A DNA stretch of 64,000 bases, from positions 1 through 64,000 of the forward strand of contig CAWDYI010000015.1 in the NCBI GenBank assembly GCA_963806395.1. Direction: 5' to 3'. This DNA comes from DASSUW01 sp963806395 (GTDB lineage: Bacteria; Actinomycetota; Thermoleophilia; Solirubrobacterales; Solirubrobacteraceae). The notes beneath the pieces were generated by a model. That model ran no database searches, had not been told where the DNA came from, and saw nothing but the letters and a program-made list of their open reading frames with translations. The position numbers and the translations under genes are program-made. Shown in pieces: positions 24,714-39,133 of the stretch. Each line of letters starts with the position of its first letter. Positions within the stretch are counted from its first letter, which is position 1.

Positions 24714-27700
24714 GCCGCCACACCGCCCCGGTCGAGCACGTCGCTCAGCGCCTCGACCAACGCCTTGGCCGGCTGCCATGCGAACACCCCGCACGGCCTC
24801 CCGTCCACCACCGGCGTGTCCGGCCCGGTCATTCCGCGCAGGAACAGGTACAGCACGCCGCCGAGGTGGCGCTCGGCCTCGTAGTCCGGAAGCCGCCAGC
24901 GCAGGTAGCGATGGAGCGCGACCGTGTAGAGCAGCGCCTGCAGCCCGTAGTGCCCGCGCTCCATCTCCAGGGCGAGCGCGTCCGGGCGGTAGTGCCACGC
25001 GTTCAGCTCGTCGCCGGCGCCGCCGAGCCAGTTCGACTTGTAGTCGACGACGGTGAAGCGCTCGCCGCGCCGGAGCACCAGGTCGATGCTGCCGGTCACG
25101 TAGCCGCGCACGCTGCGCCGCAGCACCGGGTCGCTGAGCCGGTCGGCGTAGCCGGCGAGCGGGTCGCCCGGCGGGAGATGGTCCCTGAGCACGTCGGCGA
25201 TCGCGTCGACGAGCAGCTGGGTCGTGGGATCGTCCCCGCCCACCAGCGGGAACTCGAAGTCGAGCTCGTCGAGGCGATCCGCACGTACGACATCGCGCAG
25301 CCGGAACGCTCCGAGCGGCGTCTCGATCGCGGCGCGCAGGCCCGCGATCGCCGCCGCCTGGTCACCGATCTCGACCGGGCGCCCGGCCAGCACCTCCGCC
25401 ACCCGCGCCGCAAGCTCGGCGTCGAGGTCCGGCGCAGCGAAGTCGGTCGCCTCGAGCACCCGGTGCACGAACGTGCCGACGGTGGCGCCGACCGGCATCG
25501 CGGCCAGCAGCGACGGCGTCGCCCGCAGCGCCTCGGCGCCGCCCGCCGGCGCAACCCTGGCGGCCACGGTCGCCGGCTCGTCGGTGAGCAGGGTCTCCTC
25601 CGGCTCGCTGGCGACCCGCGCCTCGTGCACGCCCGCGGTGATGTCGCTGAACGAGGTGCGCCGCCAGCGCCAGTCCAGCTCTCGATCGAAGCGGGCGGCG
25701 GACAGCTCGGCCGGCTCCCCCGGCGAGCCGGTCCACGAGATCGGCAGGCCGAGCGCGGCCCGCTCGACGCTGATGCACCCCGGTGACTGGAGCGCCAGCG
25801 CCTCGAGCCGGGCCGTCGCCGCCGCATCGGTCGGTGTCCCCCGGCCGACCGGGGCGACGGTGCCCGACTCGTCGCGCGCGAACAGCAGCCGGCCGAGGGC
25901 CGACTCGCGGTTGTTCCACGATCCCGCCCACCAGACGACCGCCTGGTGCTGCGCGCGCGTCAGCGCGACGTAGGCGAGCCTGAGGTCCTCGCCCCGCTGC
26001 TCGACCAGATGCTGCTGCTTGTGGCGGTCGAAGTCAGGCCCCTCCAGCCCGACGTCGATCGTCCGCACGTCGCCCGCGTCGGGATCGTGGAAGGCGACCG
26101 GCAGGCCCTTCGGGATGAACCCCGGCTCCCACAGGTATGGGTAGTAGACGATCGGGAACTCGAGTCCCTTGCTGCGGTGCACGGTCAGCACCTGGACGGC
26201 CTCGGCGTCCGATTCCAGGCGGCGGCTGCGGTCCTCGTCACTCATGTCCTGAGCGGCCTCGGCGATCCTGCGCCGCAACCAGGCGACCAGCGCGGTCGTC
26301 CCGAGCTGCTCGGTCACCGCCGCTGCGTGCAGCAGCTGGCCGATGTGCCGCAGGTCGGTGAGGTCGCGCTCGCCCCCGGCCGTCGAGAGGATCCGCTCCG
26401 GCAGCCCTTCCACGAGCGTGATCGTCTCGGCCAGCGACGCGATGCCCTTGACGCGCAGGACGCGCGCCCACTCGTGCAGCCGCCGGTGGACCTCCGCCCA
26501 GGCGTCCTCGCCGGCGGACGCCACGCGCTCGGCGCTCCAGCCCAGGAACGGCGTCAATGCGGCCGAGCGCGCCCGCGGCGCGTAGGACGGCCGTTCGATC
26601 GCCTCGAGCAGGCGCAGCCATTCGCGCGCCGGCGCCGTCCCGAACACGCTGCCGGCACCGTTGATCACCGCCGGGATGTCGACGGCTTCGAGCGCGTCGC
26701 GGATCTGCGCGGCGGTGCGGTTGGTCTGCACCAGCACCGCGACATGCCCCGGCCGGACCGGCTCGCTGCCGAGCGTGCTGCCGTCGTCCGCGCGGCGCTC
26801 GATCTCGGCCGGTGACGAGAGCAGCCGCACGAGATCGGCGGCGAGGTCCTTCGCGATGTACTCGCGAGCGGAGGCGTTGCGCGCGTAGCCGCCGGGCGTC
26901 GTGTGCACGGACGGCTCGTCGCGGGGCACGACCCGCATTCGCAGCGGCGCCGCCACCGGCGCGCCGGAGAGGCGCGGGCGCTGGTTCGCCGACGTCGCTC
27001 GCACCGTGCGGTAGACGATCCCCTCGTGGCCGAGCCGGGCGCCGCCGAACAGCGCGTCGTAGGCGTCGATCAGCCCCTGGTCGCTGCGCCAGTTGACCTC
27101 CAGGGTCGCCTGCGCGCCTGCCGCCCGCGCGGCTTCGAGGTAGGCGTAGACGTCGGCGCCGCGGAACGCGTAGATCGCCTGCTTCGGGTCGCCGATGAGC
27201 ACCAGCGTCCCTTCACCGAACGCCCGCCGCATGATGTTCCACTGGACCGGATCGGTGTCCTGGAACTCGTCCACCAGGACGACCGGCCAGCGCTCGCGCA
27301 GCCGCCGCGCGACGCCCTCGCCACCGGGCCCCTCGAGCGTGCCGTTCAGCCGTGTGAGGAGGTCGTCGTAGGTCATCACGCCGGTGCGCTGCTTGCGGCG
27401 GTCGAGCTCCTCGCGGACGGCGATCGCGAGCCGCCGCCGCATCGCCGGCACGGTGGTCTCTGCGGCACCGGCCGGCTCGATCGGCGCGGCGGGGTTGGCG
27501 ACCGCGATCGACGCGATCCGGCCCGCCTCTTCGCGCGTGAATTCCGCCGCCCCGTCGCGGCGGTAGAAGCGACGCACGTAGAGGTCGTCGACGACCTCGT
27601 CGACCAGGTCCGCCACGTCCTCGACGAACTCGCTGTCGCGCTCGACGTTCCCGGCCACGCCGAGGCCTCCCAGCACCTCCTGGCAGAACCCGTGCGTGGT

Positions 27701-28054
27701 GGCGATCGTCGCCGCGTCGAAGTCGGCGAGCGCGCGCGCGAGGCGATCGCGCCGGAGCTGCACCTCCTCGGGCGTGCCCTCGGAGAGCAGCCGGACGACC
27801 TCGTCGCGCTCGTCGGTCGCGCCGCCGCCGAGCGCCTGCTCGGCGCTGACGAGGCGCTCCCGCACGCGCTCGCGCAGCTCCCCGGTCGCCATCCGGGTGA
27901 ACGTGACGAGCAGGAGCTTGTGCAGCGGCGTGCCGTCGGCGACGTAGCGGGCCGCCAGTGCGGCGATCGTGTAGGTCTTGCCGGTCCCGGCGCTCGCCTC
28001 GAGCACGGTCACGCCGACCGGGAGCGGGCCCGAGATGTCGAACGGGCGCGTCAC
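24710..28054 (-). CDS. recB: Exodeoxyribonuclease V, RecB helicase-nuclease subunit
   Basis: 1,114 residues from a GTG at 28054 overlapping the recC stop. UvrD-type helicase motifs: Walker A LEASAGTGKT (19-27), VVLVDEFQDTDPVQWNI, LIGDPKQAIYAFRGADV, LEVNWRSD, VLTVHRSKGLEFPIVYYP. The C-terminal RecB nuclease domain is present and looks active: TGSIDLVLRRGERFTVVDYKSNWLGG holds the catalytic D...D-Y-K. It drives 3'-5' unwinding and DNA cutting in the RecBCD complex. Confidence 0.95.
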   Translation of the reverse strand: MTRPFDISGPLPVGVTVLEASAGTGKTYTIAALAARYVADGTPLHKLLLVTFTRMATGELRERVRERLVSAEQALGGGATDERDEVVRLLSEGTPEEVQLRRDRLARALADFDAATIATTHGFCQEVLGGLGVAGNVERDSEFVEDVADLVDEVVDDLYVRRFYRRDGAAEFTREEAGRIASIAVANPAAPIEPAGAAETTVPAMRRRLAIAVREELDRRKQRTGVMTYDDLLTRLNGTLEGPGGEGVARRLRERWPVVLVDEFQDTDPVQWNIMRRAFGEGTLVLIGDPKQAIYAFRGADVYAYLEAARAAGAQATLEVNWRSDQGLIDAYDALFGGARLGHEGIVYRTVRATSANQRPRLSGAPVAAPLRMRVVPRDEPSVHTTPGGYARNASAREYIAKDLAADLVRLLSSPAEIERRADDGSTLGSEPVRPGHVAVLVQTNRTAAQIRDALEAVDIPAVINGAGSVFGTAPAREWLRLLEAIERPSYAPRARSAALTPFLGWSAERVASAGEDAWAEVHRRLHEWARVLRVKGIASLAETITLVEGLPERILSTAGGERDLTDLRHIGQLLHAAAVTEQLGTTALVAWLRRRIAEAAQDMSDEDRSRRLESDAEAVQVLTVHRSKGLEFPIVYYPYLWEPGFIPKGLPVAFHDPDAGDVRTIDVGLEGPDFDRHKQQHLVEQRGEDLRLAYVALTRAQHQAVVWWAGSWNNRESALGRLLFARDESGTVAPVGRGTPTDAAATARLEALALQSPGCISVERAALGLPISWTGSPGEPAELSAARFDRELDWRWRRTSFSDITAGVHEARVASEPEETLLTDEPATVAARVAPAGGAEALRATPSLLAAMPVGATVGTFVHRVLEATDFAAPDLDAELAARVAEVLAGRPVEIGDQAAAIAGLRAAIETPLGAFRLRDVVRADRLDELDFEFPLVGGDDPTTQLLVDAIADVLRDHLPPGDPLAGYADRLSDPVLRRSVRGYVTGSIDLVLRRGERFTVVDYKSNWLGGAGDELNAWHYRPDALALEMERGHYGLQALLYTVALHRYLRWRLPDYEAERHLGGVLYLFLRGMTGPDTPVVDGRPCGVFAWQPAKALVEALSDVLDRGGVAA

Positions 28055-31000
28055 GAGTCGACCACCTGCTCGACCGCGAGCAGCCCGTCCCACAGCCGCC
28101 GGGCCCAGCGCCCGAAGCGCCTGGTCTCGCCCGCATCCCACCACGGGCCCGACTCGTCCGCGCGCGCCGGCTCCGCGAACAGCTCCGCGAAGGTGAGCAC
28201 GCCGCCGAGCACCAGCTGGTGCTCCGGAGCCTTGTCCTCGCCGTCGAAGTTGTAGGGCGACTCCCACGCGCCGCGCCCTGCGGCGACCGCGTCGCCACCG
28301 GCCCGCGCCGCCGCCGCGTACGCCGCGGACGAGTCGGACGTGAGCGGCGGCGGCTCGCGCATCCCGCGGTCGTAGAGGTCGAGCAGGACGGCGAGGTGGT
28401 CGAGCGCGAGCGCGCGACGCGCCGCCGGATCGGGATCGAGCGCCCGGATCCGCGCGACCGTCACGCTGGCGTTCGACTTGGACGCGGTGCGCCCGACCGT
28501 GACGGCCTCGAACGGCCGCTCGGGGTGGGCCGCCGTCAGCGCCAGCAGCCGCACCCAGGCGGCGAGCCGGTGCCGCGGATTCACGCGCGCGTAGTTCACG
28601 GTGCGGATCACGTCGCCGGCGACGCCGGGCACGGTGCCGCTGAGCGTCCGGCCGTCGGCCATCGCGACCTTGACGTCGACCGACCCCGCGTCGCCGGTCG
28701 GGACGTGCGCGACGATCTCCTCGACGACGGGCTGCACGCGCTCGATCACCGGCAGGCCGAGCACGCCGGGCGGGAGCGTGCCGCGCGCGATCTCCGCGAG
28801 CACGGTCGCGCGCGGCTCCGCGCCGTCGAGCCGAGCGTCGAGCAGGCGCTGGCCGACCCTCCAGGTCCCGAGCCCGTCGAGCTCGACGGAGAGCGCATCC
28901 TCGACCTCGTCGGAGAAGTCGCCGACGCTGATGCCGAGCCGCCGCCGCAGGAACGCCCGCACGGGCCGCTCCACGAAGCGCACCAGATCGTCGAGCTCGA
29001 TCAGCGTCGTCTCGAGCGCCGGCAGCGGTCCGGCGAGGAACGGGCCGGTCGCCGAGCGCTCGCCGGCCAGGGCGCGCGCGCCCTCCAGCGTGACCTGGTC
29101 GAAGCTCCAGACGCGGTCGGGGACGAGCCTTCCAACGGAGAAGTTGCGCTCGTCGAACGGCTGGAGCGGATGCCGCACGACCACGTGCTCGCGCGCGCCG
29201 GGCGCGGTGCGATCGACCACGTCGAGCAGCTCGCCCACCGGCACCGCCGGCGGGCGCACGAGGTTGGTGCGCTCGTCGTTGCCGGTGTAGGTGATGAGCA
29301 GCCGCTCGGACGCCGCCATCAGCGCGTCGAGCAGCTGCTGGCGGTCCTCGGTGCGCGCGTCGCGCTCGCCGACGTGCGGGTCCTCGAGCATGAGGTCGTC
29401 GCCGTCGCGCGGCGCCTTGCGCGGGAAGGCGCCGTCGTCGAGCCCGAGCAGGCAGACCACGCGGTGCGGCACCGAGCGCATCGGGACGAGCGTGCAGATC
29501 GTCAGGTGACCGGTGCGGAAGTTCGCCCGCGTGGGCCGGCCGCGCAGGCGGTCGGCGAGCAGGGCGCGCACCTCGGGCAGGGCGAGCTCCGTCGTATGGC
29601 CCGCCGCCTCCGCCACCACGTCGTCGAGGAGCCGCTGGAGCTCGGCGCGCTGCCACGCGTCCCGTTGCGTCGTCGCGGTCAGCGCGTCGGCCGCCCCGGC
29701 GATCGCGCCCGCCCACGCGGCGATCGGCTGCGTGGCGCTCAGCGCGTCGAGCGTCGCCTGCAGGCGGTCGACGAACTCCGCAAAGCGGCCGGCGAGGTCG
29801 ATCGCTCCGCTGTCGACGTCGTCGAGCGGGAGCACGCGCGCGAACAGCCGCTGCTCGTCCTCCGTCATCGTCACGCCCACGAGCACGCGGTCGAGCCCGG
29901 CCCGCCACGTGCCGGTGGGCAGTGCCTCGAGCTTGAACGGCGCCCGGTGCGCGGCATCGAGTCCCCAGCGGATGCCGCTCTCGCGGACCCAGTCCTCCAT
30001 CCGCGCGAGCTCGTCGTCGTCGAACCCGAACCGCCGGCGCACCGGCTCGCGATCGGCCAGGTCGAGGACCTGGGACGCCGTGAGGCGCTCGTCGGCCAGC
30101 TCGATCAGCCGGGCGACGACGCCGAGAATCGGGTTGGTCTGCCGCAGCGACCGGTCGGCGAGCCGCACGCGCAGGTCGGGCGGCCGGATGTCGTCGGGGA
30201 GCGCGTGGATGCCGTCGTCGTCGCCGGAGACCTCGCCGGCACCGAAGCTCGCCTGGATCAGCGGCGCAAACGTCTCGATGTCGGGGCACATCACGATCAC
30301 GTCGCGCGGCTCGAGCGTCGGGTCCTCGTCGAGCATGTGCAGGATCGCGTCGCGCAGGACCTCGACCTGGCGCGCGCGGCCGTGGCACGAGTGCACCTGC
30401 ACGCTGCGGTCGTCCGGGTCGTGCCCCCCCGGCTCGGAGACGCGGTCCTCGCGGACGCCGGCCTGGATCCGCGCGAGCAGCGTGTCGCCGCGATGCTCGA
30501 CCGGGTGGTGATGGTCGACGTGCTCGCCGGCGCCCGCGAGGACGAGCTGCAGCTCGCGGACGTCGTGACCCCAGGATGCGAGCAGCCGGTTCCCCGCGAA
30601 CGTCGCGGTGGGATCGGCGCGGCGGCGGACGACAGGCTCCTGCAGGTCCGCGATCCGCTCCCACAGGGCCGGCGACGGGTGCAGCGCGAAGACGTGCACG
30701 TCGCGACCGGCCGCCAGCGCGCGCAGCACCTGGAGATGGCCGGCAGGCAGCCGCGTCAGACCGAACACGGAGATGCGACGCGGGAGACCGACGAGGCTCG
30801 GGTCCTCACGCAGCCGCGCGCACGCGGCCTCGAGCCGTTCGGCCGGGCCGGGCTCGGGGATCCGGTCGCGCAGGCGCCGCCACAGCTCGGCCTGCCAGGC
30901 GGCATCGGCGGGGATCCCCGCATCGTCACCGGCCGCCCACGCGCGGACGAGCTCTGGACGGTGGAGCTCGTAGCGGTCGAACAGGTCGGCGAGATGCCGG

Positions 31001-31398
31001 ACGCTCGCGAACCGGCGCTCGGCGGTCCCTCCGAGATGCTCGGCCAGCGTGTGCAGCCACGGCTCGGGCAGGCACTCGCCGACGATCTCGAGCAGCGGCC
31101 AGACGGACCGCTCGGGCACCCACGGATCCGAGCCGGGATCGATCCCGCACGCTGCCGCCACGGCATCGCCGACCAGCCTGCGCGGGAACGGGAACTCGAC
31201 GTTGGCGCACACGCCGTCGAACCGGCCCGGGGTTGCGCCGAGGCCGGCCGACAGCCGCTGCGTCAGCCAGCGCTCCATCCCGCGGGTCGGGACCGCGACG
31301 ACCTCGTGCGCAAAGGGGTCTTCAAGCGGAGCCGCGAGCAGCGCGCCGAGCGCGTCGACCAGGGCATCGGCCCGTTCGGCTCGGTGGATATGGAGCAC
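28051..31398 (-). CDS. recC: Exodeoxyribonuclease V, RecC subunit
   Basis: 1,115 residues, starting at a GTG (31398). N-terminal MLHIHRAERADALVDALG and VVAVPTRGMERWLTQRLS are the typical RecC opening; LQVLRALAAGRDVHVFALHPSPALWE and VQVHSCHGRARQVEVLRDAIL follow, and LLGLDDGAFPRK marks the inactive helicase core. RecC holds RecB and RecD together and recognises Chi in other bacteria; the Chi sequence of this organism is unknown. An 18-bp gap separates it from the small membrane gene upstream. Confidence 0.95.
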   Translation of the reverse strand: MLHIHRAERADALVDALGALLAAPLEDPFAHEVVAVPTRGMERWLTQRLSAGLGATPGRFDGVCANVEFPFPRRLVGDAVAAACGIDPGSDPWVPERSVWPLLEIVGECLPEPWLHTLAEHLGGTAERRFASVRHLADLFDRYELHRPELVRAWAAGDDAGIPADAAWQAELWRRLRDRIPEPGPAERLEAACARLREDPSLVGLPRRISVFGLTRLPAGHLQVLRALAAGRDVHVFALHPSPALWERIADLQEPVVRRRADPTATFAGNRLLASWGHDVRELQLVLAGAGEHVDHHHPVEHRGDTLLARIQAGVREDRVSEPGGHDPDDRSVQVHSCHGRARQVEVLRDAILHMLDEDPTLEPRDVIVMCPDIETFAPLIQASFGAGEVSGDDDGIHALPDDIRPPDLRVRLADRSLRQTNPILGVVARLIELADERLTASQVLDLADREPVRRRFGFDDDELARMEDWVRESGIRWGLDAAHRAPFKLEALPTGTWRAGLDRVLVGVTMTEDEQRLFARVLPLDDVDSGAIDLAGRFAEFVDRLQATLDALSATQPIAAWAGAIAGAADALTATTQRDAWQRAELQRLLDDVVAEAAGHTTELALPEVRALLADRLRGRPTRANFRTGHLTICTLVPMRSVPHRVVCLLGLDDGAFPRKAPRDGDDLMLEDPHVGERDARTEDRQQLLDALMAASERLLITYTGNDERTNLVRPPAVPVGELLDVVDRTAPGAREHVVVRHPLQPFDERNFSVGRLVPDRVWSFDQVTLEGARALAGERSATGPFLAGPLPALETTLIELDDLVRFVERPVRAFLRRRLGISVGDFSDEVEDALSVELDGLGTWRVGQRLLDARLDGAEPRATVLAEIARGTLPPGVLGLPVIERVQPVVEEIVAHVPTGDAGSVDVKVAMADGRTLSGTVPGVAGDVIRTVNYARVNPRHRLAAWVRLLALTAAHPERPFEAVTVGRTASKSNASVTVARIRALDPDPAARRALALDHLAVLLDLYDRGMREPPPLTSDSSAAYAAAARAGGDAVAAGRGAWESPYNFDGEDKAPEHQLVLGGVLTFAELFAEPARADESGPWWDAGETRRFGRWARRLWDGLLAVEQVVDS

Positions 31399-31416
31399 GA
31401 CGCGATCTAGATCTAA

Positions 31417-31596
31417 TCAGCGCCCGCGGAGCCAATACACCAGCGTCGCCGCCCCCTCGCTCGCCAGCGCGAGCACGATCAGCGACCACGCCACGTAGAA
31501 CGCGACGCCGTGCACGTCGGCGATCAGGAGAAGGGTGAGCCCGGTGACGACGGCGGCGGCGCGAAAGGCGAATTGCCATGGCAGTCCGGGCGGCAC
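31417..31596 (-). CDS. 59-residue membrane protein between desaturase and recC
   Basis: Reading the minus strand from a GTG at 31596 (2 bp... one base past the desaturase TGA) gives VPPGLPWQFAFRAAAVV, a helix TGLTLLLIADVHGVAFYVAWSLIVLALASEG and the end AATLVYWLRGR, stopping at 31417. Two hydrophobic segments flank a short DVHG turn, and the C-terminus is basic. The tight spacing on both sides argues for a translated gene in one operon with the desaturase and recC. Function unknown. The ORF is short and easily missed. Confidence 0.6.
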   Translation of the reverse strand: MPPGLPWQFAFRAAAVVTGLTLLLIADVHGVAFYVAWSLIVLALASEGAATLVYWLRGR

Positions 31597-31597
31597 G

Positions 31598-32554
31598 TCA
31601 CTTCCTCAGCTTGCGCGCCTGCCGCTCGGGGCTGATGTCGACGACGTCCCACGCCAGCCCGCACGCCGCGAGGCCGCGGATCGCCAGGGCCGCCGGGTCG
31701 GGCTCCCACGGCCGCATCCCGTGTCGCGCCGACGTCGGGAACGCGTGATGGTTGTTGTGCCATGACTCGCCGAACGACAGCAGCGACAGCCAGAACACGT
31801 TGCGCGACTCGTCCGCCGTGTCGAACCGGCGGCGGCCGAACACGTGGCAGATCGAGTTGATGCTGTACGTGACGTGGTGAAGCAGGAACAGCCGGACGCC
31901 GCCGCCCCACAGCAGGGCGGTGAGCCCGGCCTCGACGCTTCCGCCGATCACGAAGCCGAGGCCGAACGCCGCCGCGAGACCGCCGATCGCCCAGGCCGGG
32001 AACCAGCGGTCGACGAACCGCATCACGGGATCGGCGAGCAGGTCGGGCGCGTAGCGCTCGCGCGAGCCGCGCTGGTCATGGCGGAACAGCCAGCCCACGT
32101 GCGCGTGCAGCAGGCCGCGCAACGTGCCGCGCAGGCCGCCACCGTGGTCGACGTGCGGGCTGTGCGGATCGCCCGGCATGTCGGCGAAGGCGTGGTGCTT
32201 GCGGTGGTCGGCGACCCAGGAGATCACCGGACCCTCGATCGACGCCGAGCCCATGATCCCGAGCGCCCCCCGGACCACAGGCCCCGTCTTGAAGCTGCGG
32301 TGCGTGAACAGCCGGTGGAAGCCGACGGTGACGCCGAGGCCGGTCAGCACGTAGAGGATCCCGAACACGATCAGGTCCGTCGGGTTCAGCAGGCCCTCCC
32401 ATGAAAGCCAGGCGGCGACTCCGAGCGCGATCATCGGCAGCGCCGTGACCAGCCCGGTCAGCGTGCGGTCGAGCGTCTCGTGGGCGGTCGGCTGGATGTC
32501 AGCCGGACCGGGCATGGCCGGCGCCGGCGCCTGAACGGCTTCGGGCGTGCCCAT
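31598..32554 (-). CDS. Acyl-CoA/fatty-acid desaturase (membrane di-iron)
   Basis: 318 residues from the ATG at 32554, which has an AAGGAG ribosome-binding site 5 bp upstream. All three histidine boxes are present: HRLFTH (80-85), HRKHH (117-121) and HNNHH in GESWHNNHHAFPTSARHG. Four membrane helices surround them. It introduces a double bond (probably delta-9) into membrane acyl chains. A longer start at 32629 has no ribosome-binding site. It is the first gene upstream of the rec block. Confidence 0.93.
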   Translation of the reverse strand: MGTPEAVQAPAPAMPGPADIQPTAHETLDRTLTGLVTALPMIALGVAAWLSWEGLLNPTDLIVFGILYVLTGLGVTVGFHRLFTHRSFKTGPVVRGALGIMGSASIEGPVISWVADHRKHHAFADMPGDPHSPHVDHGGGLRGTLRGLLHAHVGWLFRHDQRGSRERYAPDLLADPVMRFVDRWFPAWAIGGLAAAFGLGFVIGGSVEAGLTALLWGGGVRLFLLHHVTYSINSICHVFGRRRFDTADESRNVFWLSLLSFGESWHNNHHAFPTSARHGMRPWEPDPAALAIRGLAACGLAWDVVDISPERQARKLRK

Positions 32555-32669
32555 GTGGACTCCTTCGATCTCTTCCTGAGCGGACACTCGACAGGGAGAG
32601 ACAAGAGACCTGACGGGCGCTGCGCGCAACCTGCGCGACCTCTCCAGGGTACCGCCCGCGCGGACGGCC

Positions 32670-37226
<4,557 letters not shown>

Positions 37227-37296
37227 GAACGAGAACTGCCCGCTCTCCGGCTCGTAGAGGAACTCGGCCGTGCCGGCGCCGCGATAGCCGGCCGAC

Positions 37297-38115
37297 GCGG
37301 GCGAGCCGCACGGCCGCGTCCGCCAGCCGGCGCTCCTGGCCGGCCGAGAGCGCCGGGCTCGCCGACTCCTCGACGACCTTCTGGTGACGGCGCTGGTAGG
37401 AGCAGTCGCGGACGCCGAGCGCCCATACCGTGCCGTGGCCGTCGGCCATCAGCTGGACCTCGACGTGCCGGGCGGCGCCGACGAGGCGCTCCATCAGCAC
37501 GTTCGAGTCGCCGAACGCCTGCGCCGCCTCGGCCTGCGCGCGCTCGAACGCGGACGCGAGCTCGTCGGGATTGTCGACGCGCCGCATGCCGCGGCCGCCG
37601 CCGCCCGCCGTGGCCTTGATCATCAGCGGGTACCCGATCTGCTCGCCGTGGGCGAGCGCGTCCTCGACGCTCTCCACCGGCCCGCCGCTCCACGGCGCGA
37701 CCGGCACGCCGGCCTGCTCGGCCAGCCGCTTGGCCTCGATCTTGTCGCCGAGCGCGCGCATGACGTCCGGATCGGGGCCGACGAAGACGACGCCGAGCCG
37801 CTCGCACAGCTCCGCGAACGCGGGATGCTCGGCGACGAACCCCCAGCCCACCCAGGCCGCGTCGGCCTTCGTGGCGACGAGCGCACGCTCGAGCTGCTCG
37901 TAGTCCAGATACGCCATCGCGGGCCCGAGGCAGTGCGCCTCGTCGGCCTGGCGCACGAACAGCGCGTGCCGCTCAGGCTCCGTGTAGAGCGCGATCACGC
38001 GGATCGGATCGTCGCGCTCCTCGTTGAGCTCGCGCACGGCGTGGATCGCCCGCATCGCGGCCTCGCCGCGGTTGACGATCGCGAGACGGTGGAACGGATG
38101 ACTATGGGCGCGCAC
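37297..38115 (-). pseudogene. N-terminal biotin carboxylase half of the same fused carboxylase, in another frame
   Basis: From a GTG at 38115: HPFHRLAIVNRGEAAMRAIH, then GFVAEHPAFAELCERLGVVFVGP, and the ATP-grasp lid GYPLMIKATAGGGGRGMRRV, ending RRLADAAVRLAR. At that point the frame leaves the family sequence, which resumes one base on as SAGYRGAGTAEFLYEPESG in the next frame. Deleting one base near 37296 joins both parts into a single ~1,814-residue protein; the span 32670-38115 is exactly 3n+1. It is either a recent mutation or a consensus error. Confidence 0.8.
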
Positions 38116-38212
38116 GCGGTCAGCTTGCCCGATCTTGCCCGTCTCCCCCCGCCCGACCCCATTCGTACCCGCCGAATGGCGGGTGCGGGCGTGCACGTCG
38201 GGATCGCCGGGC

Positions 38213-39133
38213 ATGATGCGTCGGGTGCCCAATGCCGCCCTCACGCCACATGAGATGGAGCTCCACGGCCACCGCGTCAGCTACCGGCGCGGCGGCGACG
38301 GCCCCGCGCTGCTGCTGCTGCACGGGATCGCCAACTCCTCGGAGACCTGGGAACGCGTCGCGCCGGCGCTTGCCGAGCACTTCACGCTGATCGCGCCGGA
38401 CCTGCTCGGTCACGGCCATTCGGCGACGCCGCGGGGCGACTACTCGCTCGGCGCCCATGCCACCGCCGTCCGCGACGTGCTCACCGCGCTCGGGATCGAT
38501 CGCGTGACCGTGGTCGGGCATTCGCTCGGCGGCGGGATCGCGATGCAGTTCGCCTACCAGTTTCCCGAGCGTTGTCAGCGGATGGTCCTCGTGTCCAGCG
38601 GCGGCCTCGGCCGCGAGGTCCATTTCGTGCTGCGCGCGGCCTCGCTCCCCGGCGCCGACTACGTCCTCCCCGCGCTCACGTCGGCCAGGCTGGTCGGCGC
38701 AGGGCGCAGCCTCGGCGGCCTGCTGAAGCGCCTCCGGATCTCGCCCGGCGAGGATCTCGAGGTGCTCGGCCGGGGGTTTGCGGCGCTTGACAACGCCGGC
38801 TCGCGACAGGCGTTCCTGCAGACGGTCCGCGCGGTCATCGAGCCGAGCGGCCAGCGCGTGAGCGCGCACAACCGGCTCAAGCTCGCCGCGCTGCTGCCCA
38901 CGCTGATCGTCTGGGGCGAGTGCGACTCGATCATCCCCGTCGCACACGGCGAGGCCGCACACGAGGCGATCCCCGGCAGCCGGTTCGAGGTCTTCCCGGG
39001 CGCCGGCCACATGCCGCACGACTTCGATCCCAAGCGCTTCGCGGCGCTGCTGACCGAGTTCTGCGAGGGGACCGATGCGGCGCAGCTCACCGCCGACCAC
39101 TGGCGGCCGCTCCTGAACGAGACGGGCACGTGA
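38213..39133 (+). CDS. Alpha/beta-hydrolase
   Basis: 306 residues if started at 38213; GTG at 38225 and ATG at 38255 are alternatives, none with a clear ribosome-binding site. Catalytic triad visible: Ser in VVGHSLGGGIAMQFA, Asp in WGECDSIIPV, His in GAGHMPHDF; the oxyanion loop is LLHGIANSSETWER. Soluble, generic hydrolase. It overlaps the WS/DGAT gene (GTGA), so the two probably act in one lipid pathway, for example releasing or handling acyl chains. Confidence 0.88.
   Translation: MMRRVPNAALTPHEMELHGHRVSYRRGGDGPALLLLHGIANSSETWERVAPALAEHFTLIAPDLLGHGHSATPRGDYSLGAHATAVRDVLTALGIDRVTVVGHSLGGGIAMQFAYQFPERCQRMVLVSSGGLGREVHFVLRAASLPGADYVLPALTSARLVGAGRSLGGLLKRLRISPGEDLEVLGRGFAALDNAGSRQAFLQTVRAVIEPSGQRVSAHNRLKLAALLPTLIVWGECDSIIPVAHGEAAHEAIPGSRFEVFPGAGHMPHDFDPKRFAALLTEFCEGTDAAQLTADHWRPLLNETGT

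Noticed and set aside
27958..31410. 1,150-residue + strand frame
   Set aside because: Mirror of recC; composition is His/Arg/Glu-rich with no domain.
38225..38233. Fifth GTGCCCAAT copy
   Set aside because: Falls on the hydrolase start region 10 kb outside the element; most likely chance.
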